Origin: Chryseobacterium sp. JM1
GTDB taxonomy: Bacteria; Bacteroidota; Bacteroidia; Flavobacteriales; Weeksellaceae
Direction of reading: 5' to 3'
DNA: 64,000 nucleotides
Assembly (NCBI RefSeq): GCF_000737715.1
Contig: NZ_JPRN01000002.1
Location: 558,001 to 622,000, forward strand
Both the position numbers and the translations under genes were made by a program. Shown here piece after piece: positions 32,916 through 41,892 of the stretch (position 1 is its first letter; every line of letters starts with the position of its first letter). The notes under the pieces are model-generated. The model saw only the letters and a program-made list of their open reading frames with translations, was not told the DNA's origin and did not search any database.

Positions 32916-34070
32916 TTATGCGTAAATTTTATCTATATTAAATTTGGAAAAGCCTCCGCTTCCCGTCATTCCTTTGCCTCCGATCCCAGTTACGATGTAG
33001 ATATTCGGGGAAGGATTGTGTTCAAAAATATCTTTGGTCTTGCACTGGGAATAGATCCCGAACCATCTCCTCTGAATTTCATAGGTAGGAAGGTCTATAA
33101 TTTTTTTGGCTTCGTGAATCATGAATTCGTCGATTTCCATATTCAGATCGTACCCAAGATCATCGGCATTTTTGGCATCTGCATATTCGTGGGAGTCGCC
33201 CAGAATAATAGATCCGTCAAGTGCCTGCTTGAATAAAATATGAACCCCGTACTTCTTTTCAAAAGATTTCGGATCTTCTGATGCCTTGATTTTCTCAAAA
33301 GACGCACATTCACTGAACGATTCATATCTTCTGATGGAAAGTCCGGTAAGAATATTTCCCGGAAGCGAATAAATGCCCTGTGGCTTTGTCTGAAGCATCT
33401 GCAGCTTACTCACCTCCAAATCGCTTTCATCAAATACTTTAGGGTATAATGTTTTGAATTCATGACCACCACAGATAATAATCTTCGATGCTGTAAATTC
33501 TGTTCCGTCTGCACTTATGGCGACGCAGTTCTGTCCGTTTTCACCTGTTTCAATAATCGTGGTATTATAGAAGATCTGAAGTCCCAGCTTTTCCTGCAAC
33601 AGCTTGTGAAGCTTGACGATCATATCAGCAGAATCTACCGAAAGTTCCTGCGGAAAAAAAAGTCCTCCTTTGCAGTAATCCGAACGGAGACCGTCAAATT
33701 TCTTAATGCAGTCGTTTTTAGATAACAGAACGGATTCGTAATCATTATTTCTGTTGATTTCATGTAGCTCTTCAATCAGCTGAATTTCCTCATCATTTGA
33801 AGCAATATATACGGAACCGTTTTTTCTTATGGTAAGATCTGCCTGAGCGTGAAGTTCGTTATAGATGGCCAGACTTTCTCTTCCGTAGTTCTGCCATGTA
33901 AGATCCATTCCGGAGGGAACTACCTGTCCGAAATTTCTCACCGTTGCGCCCTGAGGAACAGAATTCCTTTCCAGTATAGCGACCTTAAGACCTCTTTTTA
34001 GAGCATGATAGGCGTGGAATGTTCCCAGAATTCCTCCTCCCACAACGATTAAATCAAATTTTGCTGTCAT
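32916..34070 (-). CDS. FAD-dependent oxidoreductase of the phosphonate-linked type (TIGR03364-like)
   Basis: 384 residues of the DAO fold. The dinucleotide-binding GGGILG (11-16) and the acidic end of the second strand, ILER (Glu34), are followed by the C-terminal FAD segment YIVTGIGGKGMTGSGG. From memory, the family description links it to phosphonatase-like hydrolases and proposes oxidative deamination of an aminophosphonate such as 1-hydroxy-2-aminoethylphosphonate. The neighbours fit this: permease 2 nt upstream, phosphonatase 6 nt downstream. The exact substrate is not settled by sequence. It is cytoplasmic. Confidence 0.8.
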   Translation of the reverse strand: MTAKFDLIVVGGGILGTFHAYHALKRGLKVAILERNSVPQGATVRNFGQVVPSGMDLTWQNYGRESLAIYNELHAQADLTIRKNGSVYIASNDEEIQLIEELHEINRNNDYESVLLSKNDCIKKFDGLRSDYCKGGLFFPQELSVDSADMIVKLHKLLQEKLGLQIFYNTTIIETGENGQNCVAISADGTEFTASKIIICGGHEFKTLYPKVFDESDLEVSKLQMLQTKPQGIYSLPGNILTGLSIRRYESFSECASFEKIKASEDPKSFEKKYGVHILFKQALDGSIILGDSHEYADAKNADDLGYDLNMEIDEFMIHEAKKIIDLPTYEIQRRWFGIYSQCKTKDIFEHNPSPNIYIVTGIGGKGMTGSGGFSKFNIDKIYA

Positions 34071-34072
34071 TG

Positions 34073-35380
34073 TTATTTTAATTTATAAAACTTCGACGGA
34101 TCGAAATTGATGAATTGATTAGAATTTGAATTCGGTTTTGCCTTTTTTTTGAAAGCTAAAAAAGCTGTAACCGAAAGAATAAGAACGGCGGCTGTAATAA
34201 TATAATTTAAATGAATATAAAAATTAAGCCACGAAGTCTGCGCAGAACCGAAGTTCTTGTACAGCAGGATCAGTACACTTCCCAGGTAACCGAAAGAGTC
34301 TACGGTATAAATCAGAAACCCTACATTTCCTTTGATGTCAAAAGCAGCGATCATCCGGTCAAAATAAATTCCGTTGAAAGGAATATAACAGATGTACATA
34401 CCAAAGCCTGAGATCACCATCCACAGAAAAGGAGATAATGCAGCATTCTGAAACAGATACGTTGATAATCCTACCGTAAGAATGCCTCCAAAAAGAATGT
34501 AATGATAGTAGGCAAACGCTTTTTTATTGTTTTTCACCCTGACCATAAAGCTTAAGATGAGAAGCACCATGATCGCAATCGGAATTTCTGTGAGCGTGAA
34601 AATGGAACTGTCAAAGCTAAAATGCAGGCCATCCCAGATCTCACGGTTGAAATTATCCCTGAAATCCCTTAACACGGTTAAACAGACATACAGGAAAATA
34701 ATACACACAACCGGAATGAAAAACCTACGGATCAGTGCCTTTCTTTCTGCCCGGTCCAAAGGCTGTCTTTTGTTTTTAAGCAAAATATCTTCTTCCGTAG
34801 GTTTTGGAATTCTCTCTAAAAGAAGAGCGAAAATAATCAGGGGAATAATGAAAACCAATCCGGTGCAGAACGGCATCCAGAATTCCGAAACAGGGAAAGT
34901 ATCCATGATAGACTTCCCAACTGATTTTGTAAATCCTGAAGAAACCACAAAGCTTGTGCACAGGAAAAGCCCGATGATTTCTGTCGTTTTCCGGCCTTCA
35001 ATATAAGAGAATACAATTCCCCAGATCATTCCCAGCGGAATCCCATTGATAAACATAAAGGCGATGTTGTAAGGAGCAGGAACGGCTGCAAATCCCAGTA
35101 AAGCAAGTTCTGCCACTCCAATGAACGCCAGTAAATAGACGATCCTTTTTTCAGGTTTCAGCTCTGAAATAAATTTGATACCGATGAATTTCGAAATGAA
35201 ATACCCCACCGCCTGAGCAATGATGATCAGGATTTTATAATCAACCCCGAAATAGGCGAGTCCTTCAAAAGAGGCTACCGTAAAAGGTTTTCTGAAACCG
35301 TACATGCAGAAGTAAACACCGAAAGCAGCCAGGGCAGCCTTCAGTGTTACTAATGTTTTTTTATTGATACTTTGTGCCAT
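34073..35380 (-). CDS. DUF5690 family MFS-like permease
   Basis: 435 residues with about 12 membrane helices. The first, with AAFGVYFCMYGFRKPFTVAS, resembles the start of organophosphate:phosphate antiporters (GlpT/UhpT type). A central charged loop (about 195-215) divides two halves. DUF5690 has no proven substrate. Its place between the TonB receptor (9 nt) and the FAD enzyme (2 nt) suggests that it carries the phosphonate over the inner membrane. Confidence 0.75.
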   Translation of the reverse strand: MAQSINKKTLVTLKAALAAFGVYFCMYGFRKPFTVASFEGLAYFGVDYKILIIIAQAVGYFISKFIGIKFISELKPEKRIVYLLAFIGVAELALLGFAAVPAPYNIAFMFINGIPLGMIWGIVFSYIEGRKTTEIIGLFLCTSFVVSSGFTKSVGKSIMDTFPVSEFWMPFCTGLVFIIPLIIFALLLERIPKPTEEDILLKNKRQPLDRAERKALIRRFFIPVVCIIFLYVCLTVLRDFRDNFNREIWDGLHFSFDSSIFTLTEIPIAIMVLLILSFMVRVKNNKKAFAYYHYILFGGILTVGLSTYLFQNAALSPFLWMVISGFGMYICYIPFNGIYFDRMIAAFDIKGNVGFLIYTVDSFGYLGSVLILLYKNFGSAQTSWLNFYIHLNYIITAAVLILSVTAFLAFKKKAKPNSNSNQFINFDPSKFYKLK

Positions 35381-35389
35381 TGATATGGT

Positions 35390-38215
35390 TTAGAAGTTCA
35401 GTTTTATTCCAAGGTTACATCGTACGCCGTAATATTCTACCTGTTCAGGACGGTCTTCATTCTTTCCGAAATGATAGATCAAAGGTTTGTTCAGGATGTT
35501 GTTTACATCGGCATACAGCATCAGGTGTTTTGTGAACTGGTAGGATCCTCCGAAATCTAAGCTGCTGTATTTCCCGTAATAAGAATCATTAATGTCGTCT
35601 TCCGCATATTCTACGGCGTATTTTCCTTTGTAATTATAAGCCAGTCTTGCATTGAATCCTTTTTTCTCAAAGAAAACCTGAACGTTATACAATTGCTTGG
35701 CCTGATAAGGAAGCGCTACTTTTCTTCCGCTTGGTTTTTCCATTTCTGAAGTCATGAACGTCGCATTCAGCTGTGTTCCGAAATACTGAAGAAAGCCTGG
35801 TAAAAAGTCGAATCTTCTGTTGATTCCAAGTTCAACACCGCCCAGCCATGCTGCATTTCCGTTATTCGGTGCGGTAAACTGTACACCGGTCATTCCATTA
35901 TAATTTCCGATGAAAGAATCCTGGAAAATTGGGTCGGTGATGGATTTATAGAAAACCCCTCCGCTTACGATTCCGACATTGGAGAAATAATATTCTCCCA
36001 TCAGGTCGAAATTCAGTGAATACGTTGGATTAAGGTTTGGGTTTCCACCTTTAAATTCATTGTCTGCCTCACTGTACGTACCGCCCGGTGTAATATCCCC
36101 GAAGTTCGGTCTTGAAAACGTTCTGGTTGCTGCAAAACGAAGGTTGGTTTTATCGTTCAAAGCATATTTGATGTGGAGCATCGGAAGAACGGCCAGGTAT
36201 TTTTTGGTGTGCTCAACCGGTGTCAGAACATCTTCAACCACATTGTATCCTTTTACTCTTGTATTGGTATTGGATAATCTGATTCCTCCTAAAATCGTGA
36301 TCTTGTCACTCAGTTTATACGTTCCCATTCCGTAAGCATCGGCATGTTTCTCAAAAACATCGAAGTTTCTTCCCAATGCTTTGTTGTATTCTAAAGCTTC
36401 AGAATCAGTAGGGTTGATCTTCAGATTTCCCTGGTTCTGGATCCAGAACTGATCCATACCTGTGGTAGAAAGCACCGGTCCGAAAGTATTCCCGATATGG
36501 GTATTCATTTCACTTAAATATTTCGGTCCGTTCGCCTGTGTGGTGATGTAGGGAGCGTAATCAGATAGTAGAGGAGCTGTTCCGCCGTTCCAGTTATAGA
36601 AAATATCCGAGAATCTGGCGTTTCTTTCTTTGTCTCTGTATTTGAATCCGTATTTTAAAGTCAGCTTATCTGATGCATTGATCTCATGATTAAATGCTGC
36701 TACGATTTTATCTTTTTCCTCAACAAAAACTTTATAGAATTCAAGGTCTGTAAATCTCATCTGTGAGGCATCCATTTTATAGCCCGGATCACTGTAGAAC
36801 CCAAATAAAGCATCCGGATTTTTATAGTCTAATTTTCCGCCATCTGCTTTCCAGTAAGCTCTAGGTCCGCTTCCGTGGTTGGAAATATAATCAGGATTAA
36901 TACCTACTCCGGATTGAGTGTATTTAATCACATAATAAGAATTGTTCTGTTTGTCGGGAATGTTCCCGTACTTAAAACGGTTGTCATAATAGGATAGATC
37001 CCAGTCGATTTTTCCTTTATTTAAAGTATGAACTCCACCCAAAGATATAGAAGTAAGTTCGGTGATCAGTAAGTTGTGGATATTCTGAAGTTCCACTCTT
37101 GCCGTATTGTTCGCAGAGCTGAATTTATCAAATCTGATTCTGTGCTTGTAATGCGTTTCATCATCCGAAAGTGTTCCGTACATTCCTTTTACATAGAATG
37201 TGTTTTTTGGAGAAAGGACGTATTCAAAAGCTGCATTCACACCCGTTGTTTTTCTGACCCCGTTGTAGTCGCGGAGCTCCATTCGGAAAACACCTTCGTC
37301 ACCACTTCTTCTCGCCTCAAAATTATCTGTAGACCAGTTTCTGATAAAGTGCGCCACATTGAAAAGGTATCCGAATTTTTTATCCTTCGTTCGTCCTCCG
37401 TAAAGAAGTCCAAGGTTGTAAACCCCTTTGTCAGCTTTTGCATTGTAACCGCTTCCAAGGGTCGCTTTGAACTCTGTTTTCATGGGCGGGGTTTTCGTGA
37501 TAAAATTGACTCCACCTCCGATTCCGTCTGCTTCCATATCAGGGGTAAACGACTTATTCACATGAACATAGGAGATCAGTTCGGTAGGGAAGAAGTCAAA
37601 TGCGGTTGCCCTGGAAGTGGTTTCTTCCTCTGCAGTAGGTAACCTGTTGCCGTTAATGGTTGTCGATGCCCAAAACGGCGGAAGTCCTCTTAAGGAAACA
37701 AATCTTCCTTCGCCCTGGTCTCTCTCGATGGAAACACCCTGAACACGCTGAACGGTTTCTGCTGCATTTCTGTCCGGAAGCTTTCCGATTCCGTCTGAGG
37801 CGATGACATTGGTAATATTCACCGCGTTTTTCTGAAGGTTTAGAGCTCTTGCTTCTGTATTCTTCAAAGTTCCGGTTACCACAACTTCGTCAATGTTCTT
37901 TCTCTGTTGGGATAATTTGACAGCACCTAAATCTATCGTTTCTCCGGATTTCACATCTATAGTAATGTCTGCTGTTTCATAACCGATGTAGCTTATCTGT
38001 AAATTATACTGCCCTTCTTTGATATCATTCACCGTGAATTTTCCATCAATATCTGTAGCGGTATTTTTTGATAAACCTTTTATTTTGACCGACGCGCCGG
38101 GAAGGGGTTGGCTGTCGTCAAAAACAGTTCCTATAATTAACTGCTTCTGCGCTGACACAAAAAAGATCAAACAGACAAAAGCAAGGGTAAGTAATTTCTC
38201 TAATTGGGTCCTCAT
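35390..38215 (-). CDS. TonB-dependent receptor of the phosphonate operon
   Basis: 941 residues. The signal peptide ends near CLIFFVSAQ. A CarboxypepD_reg-like domain (about 24-105, IIGTVFDDSQPLPGASVKIK) is followed by the plug, with DRNAAETVQRVQGVSIERDQ and RGLPPFWASTTINGNRL. A barrel follows, ending with a terminal Phe (IKLNF). It is of the type seen in TonB-Xanth-Caul receptors and has no SusD partner. The start at 38215 was chosen at the signal peptide. It is the first gene of the operon with DUF5690, oxidase and phosphonatase, so its cargo is probably a phosphonate or phosphonate ester. Confidence 0.85.
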   Translation of the reverse strand: MRTQLEKLLTLAFVCLIFFVSAQKQLIIGTVFDDSQPLPGASVKIKGLSKNTATDIDGKFTVNDIKEGQYNLQISYIGYETADITIDVKSGETIDLGAVKLSQQRKNIDEVVVTGTLKNTEARALNLQKNAVNITNVIASDGIGKLPDRNAAETVQRVQGVSIERDQGEGRFVSLRGLPPFWASTTINGNRLPTAEEETTSRATAFDFFPTELISYVHVNKSFTPDMEADGIGGGVNFITKTPPMKTEFKATLGSGYNAKADKGVYNLGLLYGGRTKDKKFGYLFNVAHFIRNWSTDNFEARRSGDEGVFRMELRDYNGVRKTTGVNAAFEYVLSPKNTFYVKGMYGTLSDDETHYKHRIRFDKFSSANNTARVELQNIHNLLITELTSISLGGVHTLNKGKIDWDLSYYDNRFKYGNIPDKQNNSYYVIKYTQSGVGINPDYISNHGSGPRAYWKADGGKLDYKNPDALFGFYSDPGYKMDASQMRFTDLEFYKVFVEEKDKIVAAFNHEINASDKLTLKYGFKYRDKERNARFSDIFYNWNGGTAPLLSDYAPYITTQANGPKYLSEMNTHIGNTFGPVLSTTGMDQFWIQNQGNLKINPTDSEALEYNKALGRNFDVFEKHADAYGMGTYKLSDKITILGGIRLSNTNTRVKGYNVVEDVLTPVEHTKKYLAVLPMLHIKYALNDKTNLRFAATRTFSRPNFGDITPGGTYSEADNEFKGGNPNLNPTYSLNFDLMGEYYFSNVGIVSGGVFYKSITDPIFQDSFIGNYNGMTGVQFTAPNNGNAAWLGGVELGINRRFDFLPGFLQYFGTQLNATFMTSEMEKPSGRKVALPYQAKQLYNVQVFFEKKGFNARLAYNYKGKYAVEYAEDDINDSYYGKYSSLDFGGSYQFTKHLMLYADVNNILNKPLIYHFGKNEDRPEQVEYYGVRCNLGIKLNF

Positions 38216-38501
38216 TTTTACATATATTAAATTTTCACTGCAAATCAAGCTAATAATTTTAATATATATAAATATTTTGTATTAAGTATTATTTAACAAA
38301 TCAGGCCAATTTGTTACTTATATTTTACTGTATTCACCTTTTTGAAAATGAAAAATAAAGTGATAATTAGTCCTTAAATATCTTTATTACAGGGCGTTTT
38401 AGTTTAATTGATGAAATGTTTCCTGAATGAGAATTTTAGACAGAGATAGTCCTGTGGGTTAACATAACGTTAATTTTAGAGGTAAACAGAAAATTATAAA
38501 T

Positions 38502-38517
38502 TTTACTATTTGTAAAC
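38502..38517 (-). promoter_or_regulatory. Operator-like dyad before the TonB/phosphonatase operon
   Basis: TTTACTATTTGTAAAC, the same 16 bp as at 31662-31677. It is a TTTAC-N5-GTAAA dyad fit for a dimeric HTH regulator. It lies 287 nt before the TonB start and downstream of the regulator gene. Confidence 0.65.
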
Positions 38518-38582
38518 TTTTCGTCTAAATAAATAAGACAGCTTACGAAAATGTGAACCTGAAAACGGAACGTTTCTACGTG

Positions 38583-38619
38583 TTACCCGTGTCAAGGTTC
38601 AAAACCTTTACACGGGTAA
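38583..38619. other. Strong hairpin between regulator and operon
   Basis: TTACCCGTGT and AAGGTT pair with AACCTT and ACACGGGTAA around a CAA loop, 16 pairs with one C/T mismatch. No T-run follows on either strand. It is 23 nt past the regulator stop and may be an unusual terminator or an RNA processing signal. Confidence 0.6.
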
Positions 38620-38641
38620 TAAGGTTTGAAAATAATGAATT

Positions 38642-39211
38642 TTAGGCAGTATAAAAGTAAAGAACAAGCATAATACAGCTTTCATCGCTGATGCTTACCG
38701 GAACGTGTGGAAATTTTCCGTTAAAATAAAGAGAGTCTCCTTCTTTTAAGATGATTTCTTCATTATCGATGATGTATTTTACTTCGCCTTTCAGGATGTA
38801 TTTAAATTCCCAGGCATCAGTGATCACTTTTTCCCTTTTAGAATTGGGTTCAATCGTCAGTAATACGGCTTCAAAGCCTAAAGAGTGCAGGCTTTTACTG
38901 AAGATATGCATATACTTGAATCCTTCCGCTTCCACTTCTTTTTCGATAACCTGCTGGCTGTCTTTGGGAAGATAAATGAATTTGGCGCTGGATTTTTTCT
39001 CTACGCCTTCAAAGAAATAGCTGGCATCGATTTCCAGAGACTGGATCATATCCAACAGCACAGGAAGTGAAGGAATGGTTCTTCCGTTCTCGATCCTGGA
39101 CACAAGGCCGTTGCTTACATTGGCTTTGGAAGCCAGTTCGTTGATGGTTAAATTATTCTTTTTTCTGATATCCTTCAATCTTTTACCGATACCTATTAAA
39201 AAATCATTCAT
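38642..39211 (-). CDS. XRE family regulator with C-terminal cupin domain
   Basis: 189 residues. The N-terminal HTH_3 domain (about 9-62) has TINELASKANVSNGLVSRIE. The C-terminal cupin (about 115-187) has KGEVKYIIDNEEIILKEGDS and FPHVPVSI. Regulators of this shape sense a small molecule in the cupin barrel. It is on the same strand as, and upstream of, the TonB/phosphonatase operon, separated by a gap with an operator-like dyad. It is the best local candidate for binding the TTTAC-N5-GTAAA sites, but this is inference. Confidence 0.85.
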   Translation of the reverse strand: MNDFLIGIGKRLKDIRKKNNLTINELASKANVSNGLVSRIENGRTIPSLPVLLDMIQSLEIDASYFFEGVEKKSSAKFIYLPKDSQQVIEKEVEAEGFKYMHIFSKSLHSLGFEAVLLTIEPNSKREKVITDAWEFKYILKGEVKYIIDNEEIILKEGDSLYFNGKFPHVPVSISDESCIMLVLYFYTA

Positions 39212-39379
39212 AGTGTTTGCAATTTAACCTAAATTATGTTCCTTCGTTTAAGAGATGAAAAGCAAAGTTAATATTATTCTATATAGCTTTGGTCAACTCC
39301 CGGATCAATTCACTGAAAATTGTTATTGAAATTTTTCTTCTGCAAGTGAAGCCGATTCCTCATATTCGCTCTTTTTCCC

Positions 39380-39387
39380 TATTTTTG
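39380..39387 (+). promoter_or_regulatory. -7 box of the two-component operon
   Basis: TATTTTTG fits TAnnTTTG, 17 nt before the ATG at 39405. It shows that the longer in-frame start at 39387 is not real. No clear -33 box is seen. Confidence 0.5.
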
Positions 39388-39404
39388 TGAAATTCCTTAT
39401 TTCA

Positions 39405-40112
39405 ATGAAAAAGATTATCCTCATCGAAGACGAAACCAGCGTTGTCTCTTTTATAAAGAAAGGACTTCAGGAAAGCGGCTATGAAATTTCCGTGGCTTTT
39501 GACGGTCGTACCGGTGTACAGCTGGTACAGGCCAACGATTTCGATCTGGTGGTTCTGGATATTATGCTGCCGGAAATGAATGGTCTGGATGTCTGCAAAG
39601 AGATCAGGAAAACCAATCAGCATGTTCCGATTTTGTTTTTGACCGCACTGGGAACTTCTGAGAATATTGTTCTTGGACTGGAAAGCGGAGGAGATGATTA
39701 TCTGGTGAAGCCTTTTAAATTTATTGAACTGGTGGCGAGGGTAAAATCTCTGTTAAGAAGAAGCAACGGAGTAAGTCCTCAGGAAATTGCCGAACCGGAG
39801 CCGGACAATGAGCACGTTTTTCAGTTTTCTGACCTGATGGTTAATGATTATACGAAGAAAGTGACGCGCGCGGGAGATGAGATTTCACTAACGTCTACTG
39901 AATATAAACTTCTGCTGTATTTCCTGAATAATCCTGAAAAAGTAATTTCCAGAGCTGAGATTCTGGATGCGGTTTGGGGCGTTAATTATGAGCTGGGAAC
40001 CAATGTGGTAGATGTTTACGTGAATTATTTAAGAAAAAAACTGGACAGTCACGATGATAATAAACTGATTCATACGGTAATAGGAATGGGATATGTACTG
40101 AAAAAATCTTAA
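39405..40112 (+). CDS. OmpR-family response regulator
   Basis: 235 residues. The receiver domain has acidic residues Glu8-Asp9, phospho-acceptor Asp52 (VLDIMLPEMNG), Thr80 and Lys102 (VKPF). The C-terminal winged HTH (about 140-235) has ISLTSTEYKLLLYFLNNPEK. It is paired with the sensor kinase 3 nt downstream. The phased direct repeats at 41777-41817 before the gene two places on are a possible target. The start at 39405 is set by the promoter box and the typical MKKIILIEDE. Confidence 0.9.
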   Translation: MKKIILIEDETSVVSFIKKGLQESGYEISVAFDGRTGVQLVQANDFDLVVLDIMLPEMNGLDVCKEIRKTNQHVPILFLTALGTSENIVLGLESGGDDYLVKPFKFIELVARVKSLLRRSNGVSPQEIAEPEPDNEHVFQFSDLMVNDYTKKVTRAGDEISLTSTEYKLLLYFLNNPEKVISRAEILDAVWGVNYELGTNVVDVYVNYLRKKLDSHDDNKLIHTVIGMGYVLKKS

Positions 40113-40115
40113 TGG

Positions 40116-41516
40116 ATGTTTAATAAAGTTGTTACAAATCAGACCAAAACGATGGTGCTTTTAATGCTGGTATTTACTGCCATCATTCTGCTTTTCAGTG
40201 GGTTGGTTTATTTTTCGATTGTCAACTTTTCCCATCAGAGGTTTTATGAACTGCTTAAGATCCGTACAACGACGATTGTTCAGATTGAAAAAAGCAAAGA
40301 CCATCTTGATCTTCCCGAAAACTATATCCTCAACAGTCTGAACGATGAGGAGCTTCCGATGGAAAGAGATTATGTTTTCGCGGTTCCTGCAGATTCCAAT
40401 TTCAAAAAAATATCACAGGAAGTTCATATTCCGGATTATTTTTTCAAAAGTATTGTCAGAAAAGGGGAGTCCAATTATAATGATAAAGAATTCTACTATA
40501 TCGGACAGACCTTTAGATATGATGATAAAGATTATATCGCCATTGCTTCTGCAAAAAACCATTACGTAATCTATTATCTTGGATTTTTAAAAAGAACGCT
40601 GATCACCTGTATCGTTCTTTCCCTGTTCTTCAGTATGATCTTTTCTTTTTATCTGTCTAAAACTTTATTCAGACCGATTCTTAAAATTACTGGTAAGGTA
40701 AAAGAAATCAGTTCCGAAAACCTTCACCTTAGATTAGAAGCTCAGCCCGACAATAAAGAACTGAATGAGCTGGTAGATACGTTCAACGGAATGCTGAACC
40801 GTATTGAAACTTCATTTGAAACCCAGAATCATCTGATCGGAAACGTCTCTCATGAACTGAGAACGCCTCTGACATCGATTATGGGTGAAGCGGATGTGGC
40901 TCTTTCGATCAACAGGACGGCAGATGAATATAAGGATACCTTAGAAATCATTCTCGACGAAGCTGAAAAGCTGGATAAAAAGATCAAAGCCTTGTTGATG
41001 ATCGCTCAAACCGGTTTCGACGGAAAGATCCAGAAAATGGACAAGGTAAGGATCGATCAGCTGCTTTGGGATGTGATTGAAACACTCAGAAAAATTGATT
41101 CCAGAAATAATATCTACCTGGATATCAGTATGCTTCCGGATAATCCTAAAAAATTAAAAGTTCAGGGTAACGAGCAGCTGCTGCATCTTGCGGTAGCCAA
41201 TATCATTAACAACGGCTGTAAATATTCTAATTTCCAGCAGGTGAAAGTTTCACTGGGCGCCTCAGATACCGATGTTTATATCATTGTAAAAGATTTCGGG
41301 ATCGGAATTCCGGAGGTGGAGATGAACAAAATCTACGATCCGTTTTTCAGAGCGTCCAATACCAAAAACTACGAAGGCTACGGAATCGGACTTCCACTGG
41401 CAAGAAACATCGTAAGGATGCACCAGGGTGAACTGATCGTAAGTTCTCACGAAAACCAGGGAACTACGGTACAGATGCGTTTTCCTAATTTCTATAGTAC
41501 AAGACCGGAGAGTTAA
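40116..41516 (+). CDS. Sensor histidine kinase
   Basis: 466 residues. TM1 is about 13-36, a periplasmic sensor of about 120 residues follows, and TM2 is about 160-181. HAMP (about 181-235) leads to HisKA with His246 in GNVSHELRTPLTS, then HATPase with an N box NIINNGCKYS and G boxes DFGIGIP and GYGIGLPLA. It phosphorylates the regulator encoded 3 nt upstream. The sensor domain matches no named ligand domain that I can see. The layout is that of CusS/RprX-like kinases. Confidence 0.9.
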   Translation: MFNKVVTNQTKTMVLLMLVFTAIILLFSGLVYFSIVNFSHQRFYELLKIRTTTIVQIEKSKDHLDLPENYILNSLNDEELPMERDYVFAVPADSNFKKISQEVHIPDYFFKSIVRKGESNYNDKEFYYIGQTFRYDDKDYIAIASAKNHYVIYYLGFLKRTLITCIVLSLFFSMIFSFYLSKTLFRPILKITGKVKEISSENLHLRLEAQPDNKELNELVDTFNGMLNRIETSFETQNHLIGNVSHELRTPLTSIMGEADVALSINRTADEYKDTLEIILDEAEKLDKKIKALLMIAQTGFDGKIQKMDKVRIDQLLWDVIETLRKIDSRNNIYLDISMLPDNPKKLKVQGNEQLLHLAVANIINNGCKYSNFQQVKVSLGASDTDVYIIVKDFGIGIPEVEMNKIYDPFFRASNTKNYEGYGIGLPLARNIVRMHQGELIVSSHENQGTTVQMRFPNFYSTRPES

Positions 41517-41892
41517 GGTACATGTTAGAGAGTTTGAGAGTCGGAGCGTTTTAGGGTTTGAGAGTGTTGCTGGTTGCTTGTTGCTGGTTATTGAGTTCAT
41601 ATCTATCTGAGGTCTGGCATCTTGATTCTTGGTTCTTGTTTCTTACAACTAAATTCACCATTCACTTGCGAAGCAAAATTCACTATTCACATTCTTACGC
41701 TTAAAGTCTCATGTCTAAAATCTGACATGTGATGTCTTCACTTATTTCCCTTTTTGTTAACGGGCATTAACAATATTCTAATCTCATTTTAATCTCTTTA
41801 ATCACATTTTAATTCCATTCCAAAGGGCTTCTAATCTTGCCGCTTTAGTTTTGTATCATCAAAATATGACAACAAACCTAAATCTAAAAGAT
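41517..41892 (+). promoter_or_regulatory. Intergenic region with simple repeats, phased direct repeats and a promoter box
   Basis: 41520-41590 is a low-complexity GAGAGT / TTGCTGGTTGCTTG stretch and 41650-41700 has TTCACCATTCAC-like copies. At 41777-41817 the word TTAATC (or CTAATC, TTAATT) recurs with TAAT at 41779, 41790, 41799 and 41810, that is at 9-11 bp steps. A -7 box TAGTTTTG is at 41846-41853. There is no -33 TTTG, so the promoter looks activator-dependent. Confidence 0.55.

Larger units (their letters stand above)
38216..38641. other. Regulatory gap between regulator and TonB operon
   Basis: 426 bp without a gene. It contains the dyad at 38502-38517 and the hairpin at 38583-38619, described separately. 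The rest is AT-rich. The promoter for the TonB operon is expected here. A TAATTTTC close to the -7 consensus reads on the minus strand just after the dyad. Confidence 0.5.

Noticed and set aside
37076..37642. 188-codon open frame opposite the TonB receptor
   Set aside because: It is antisense to the plug and barrel of a convincing receptor and lacks a promoter or typical codon use.
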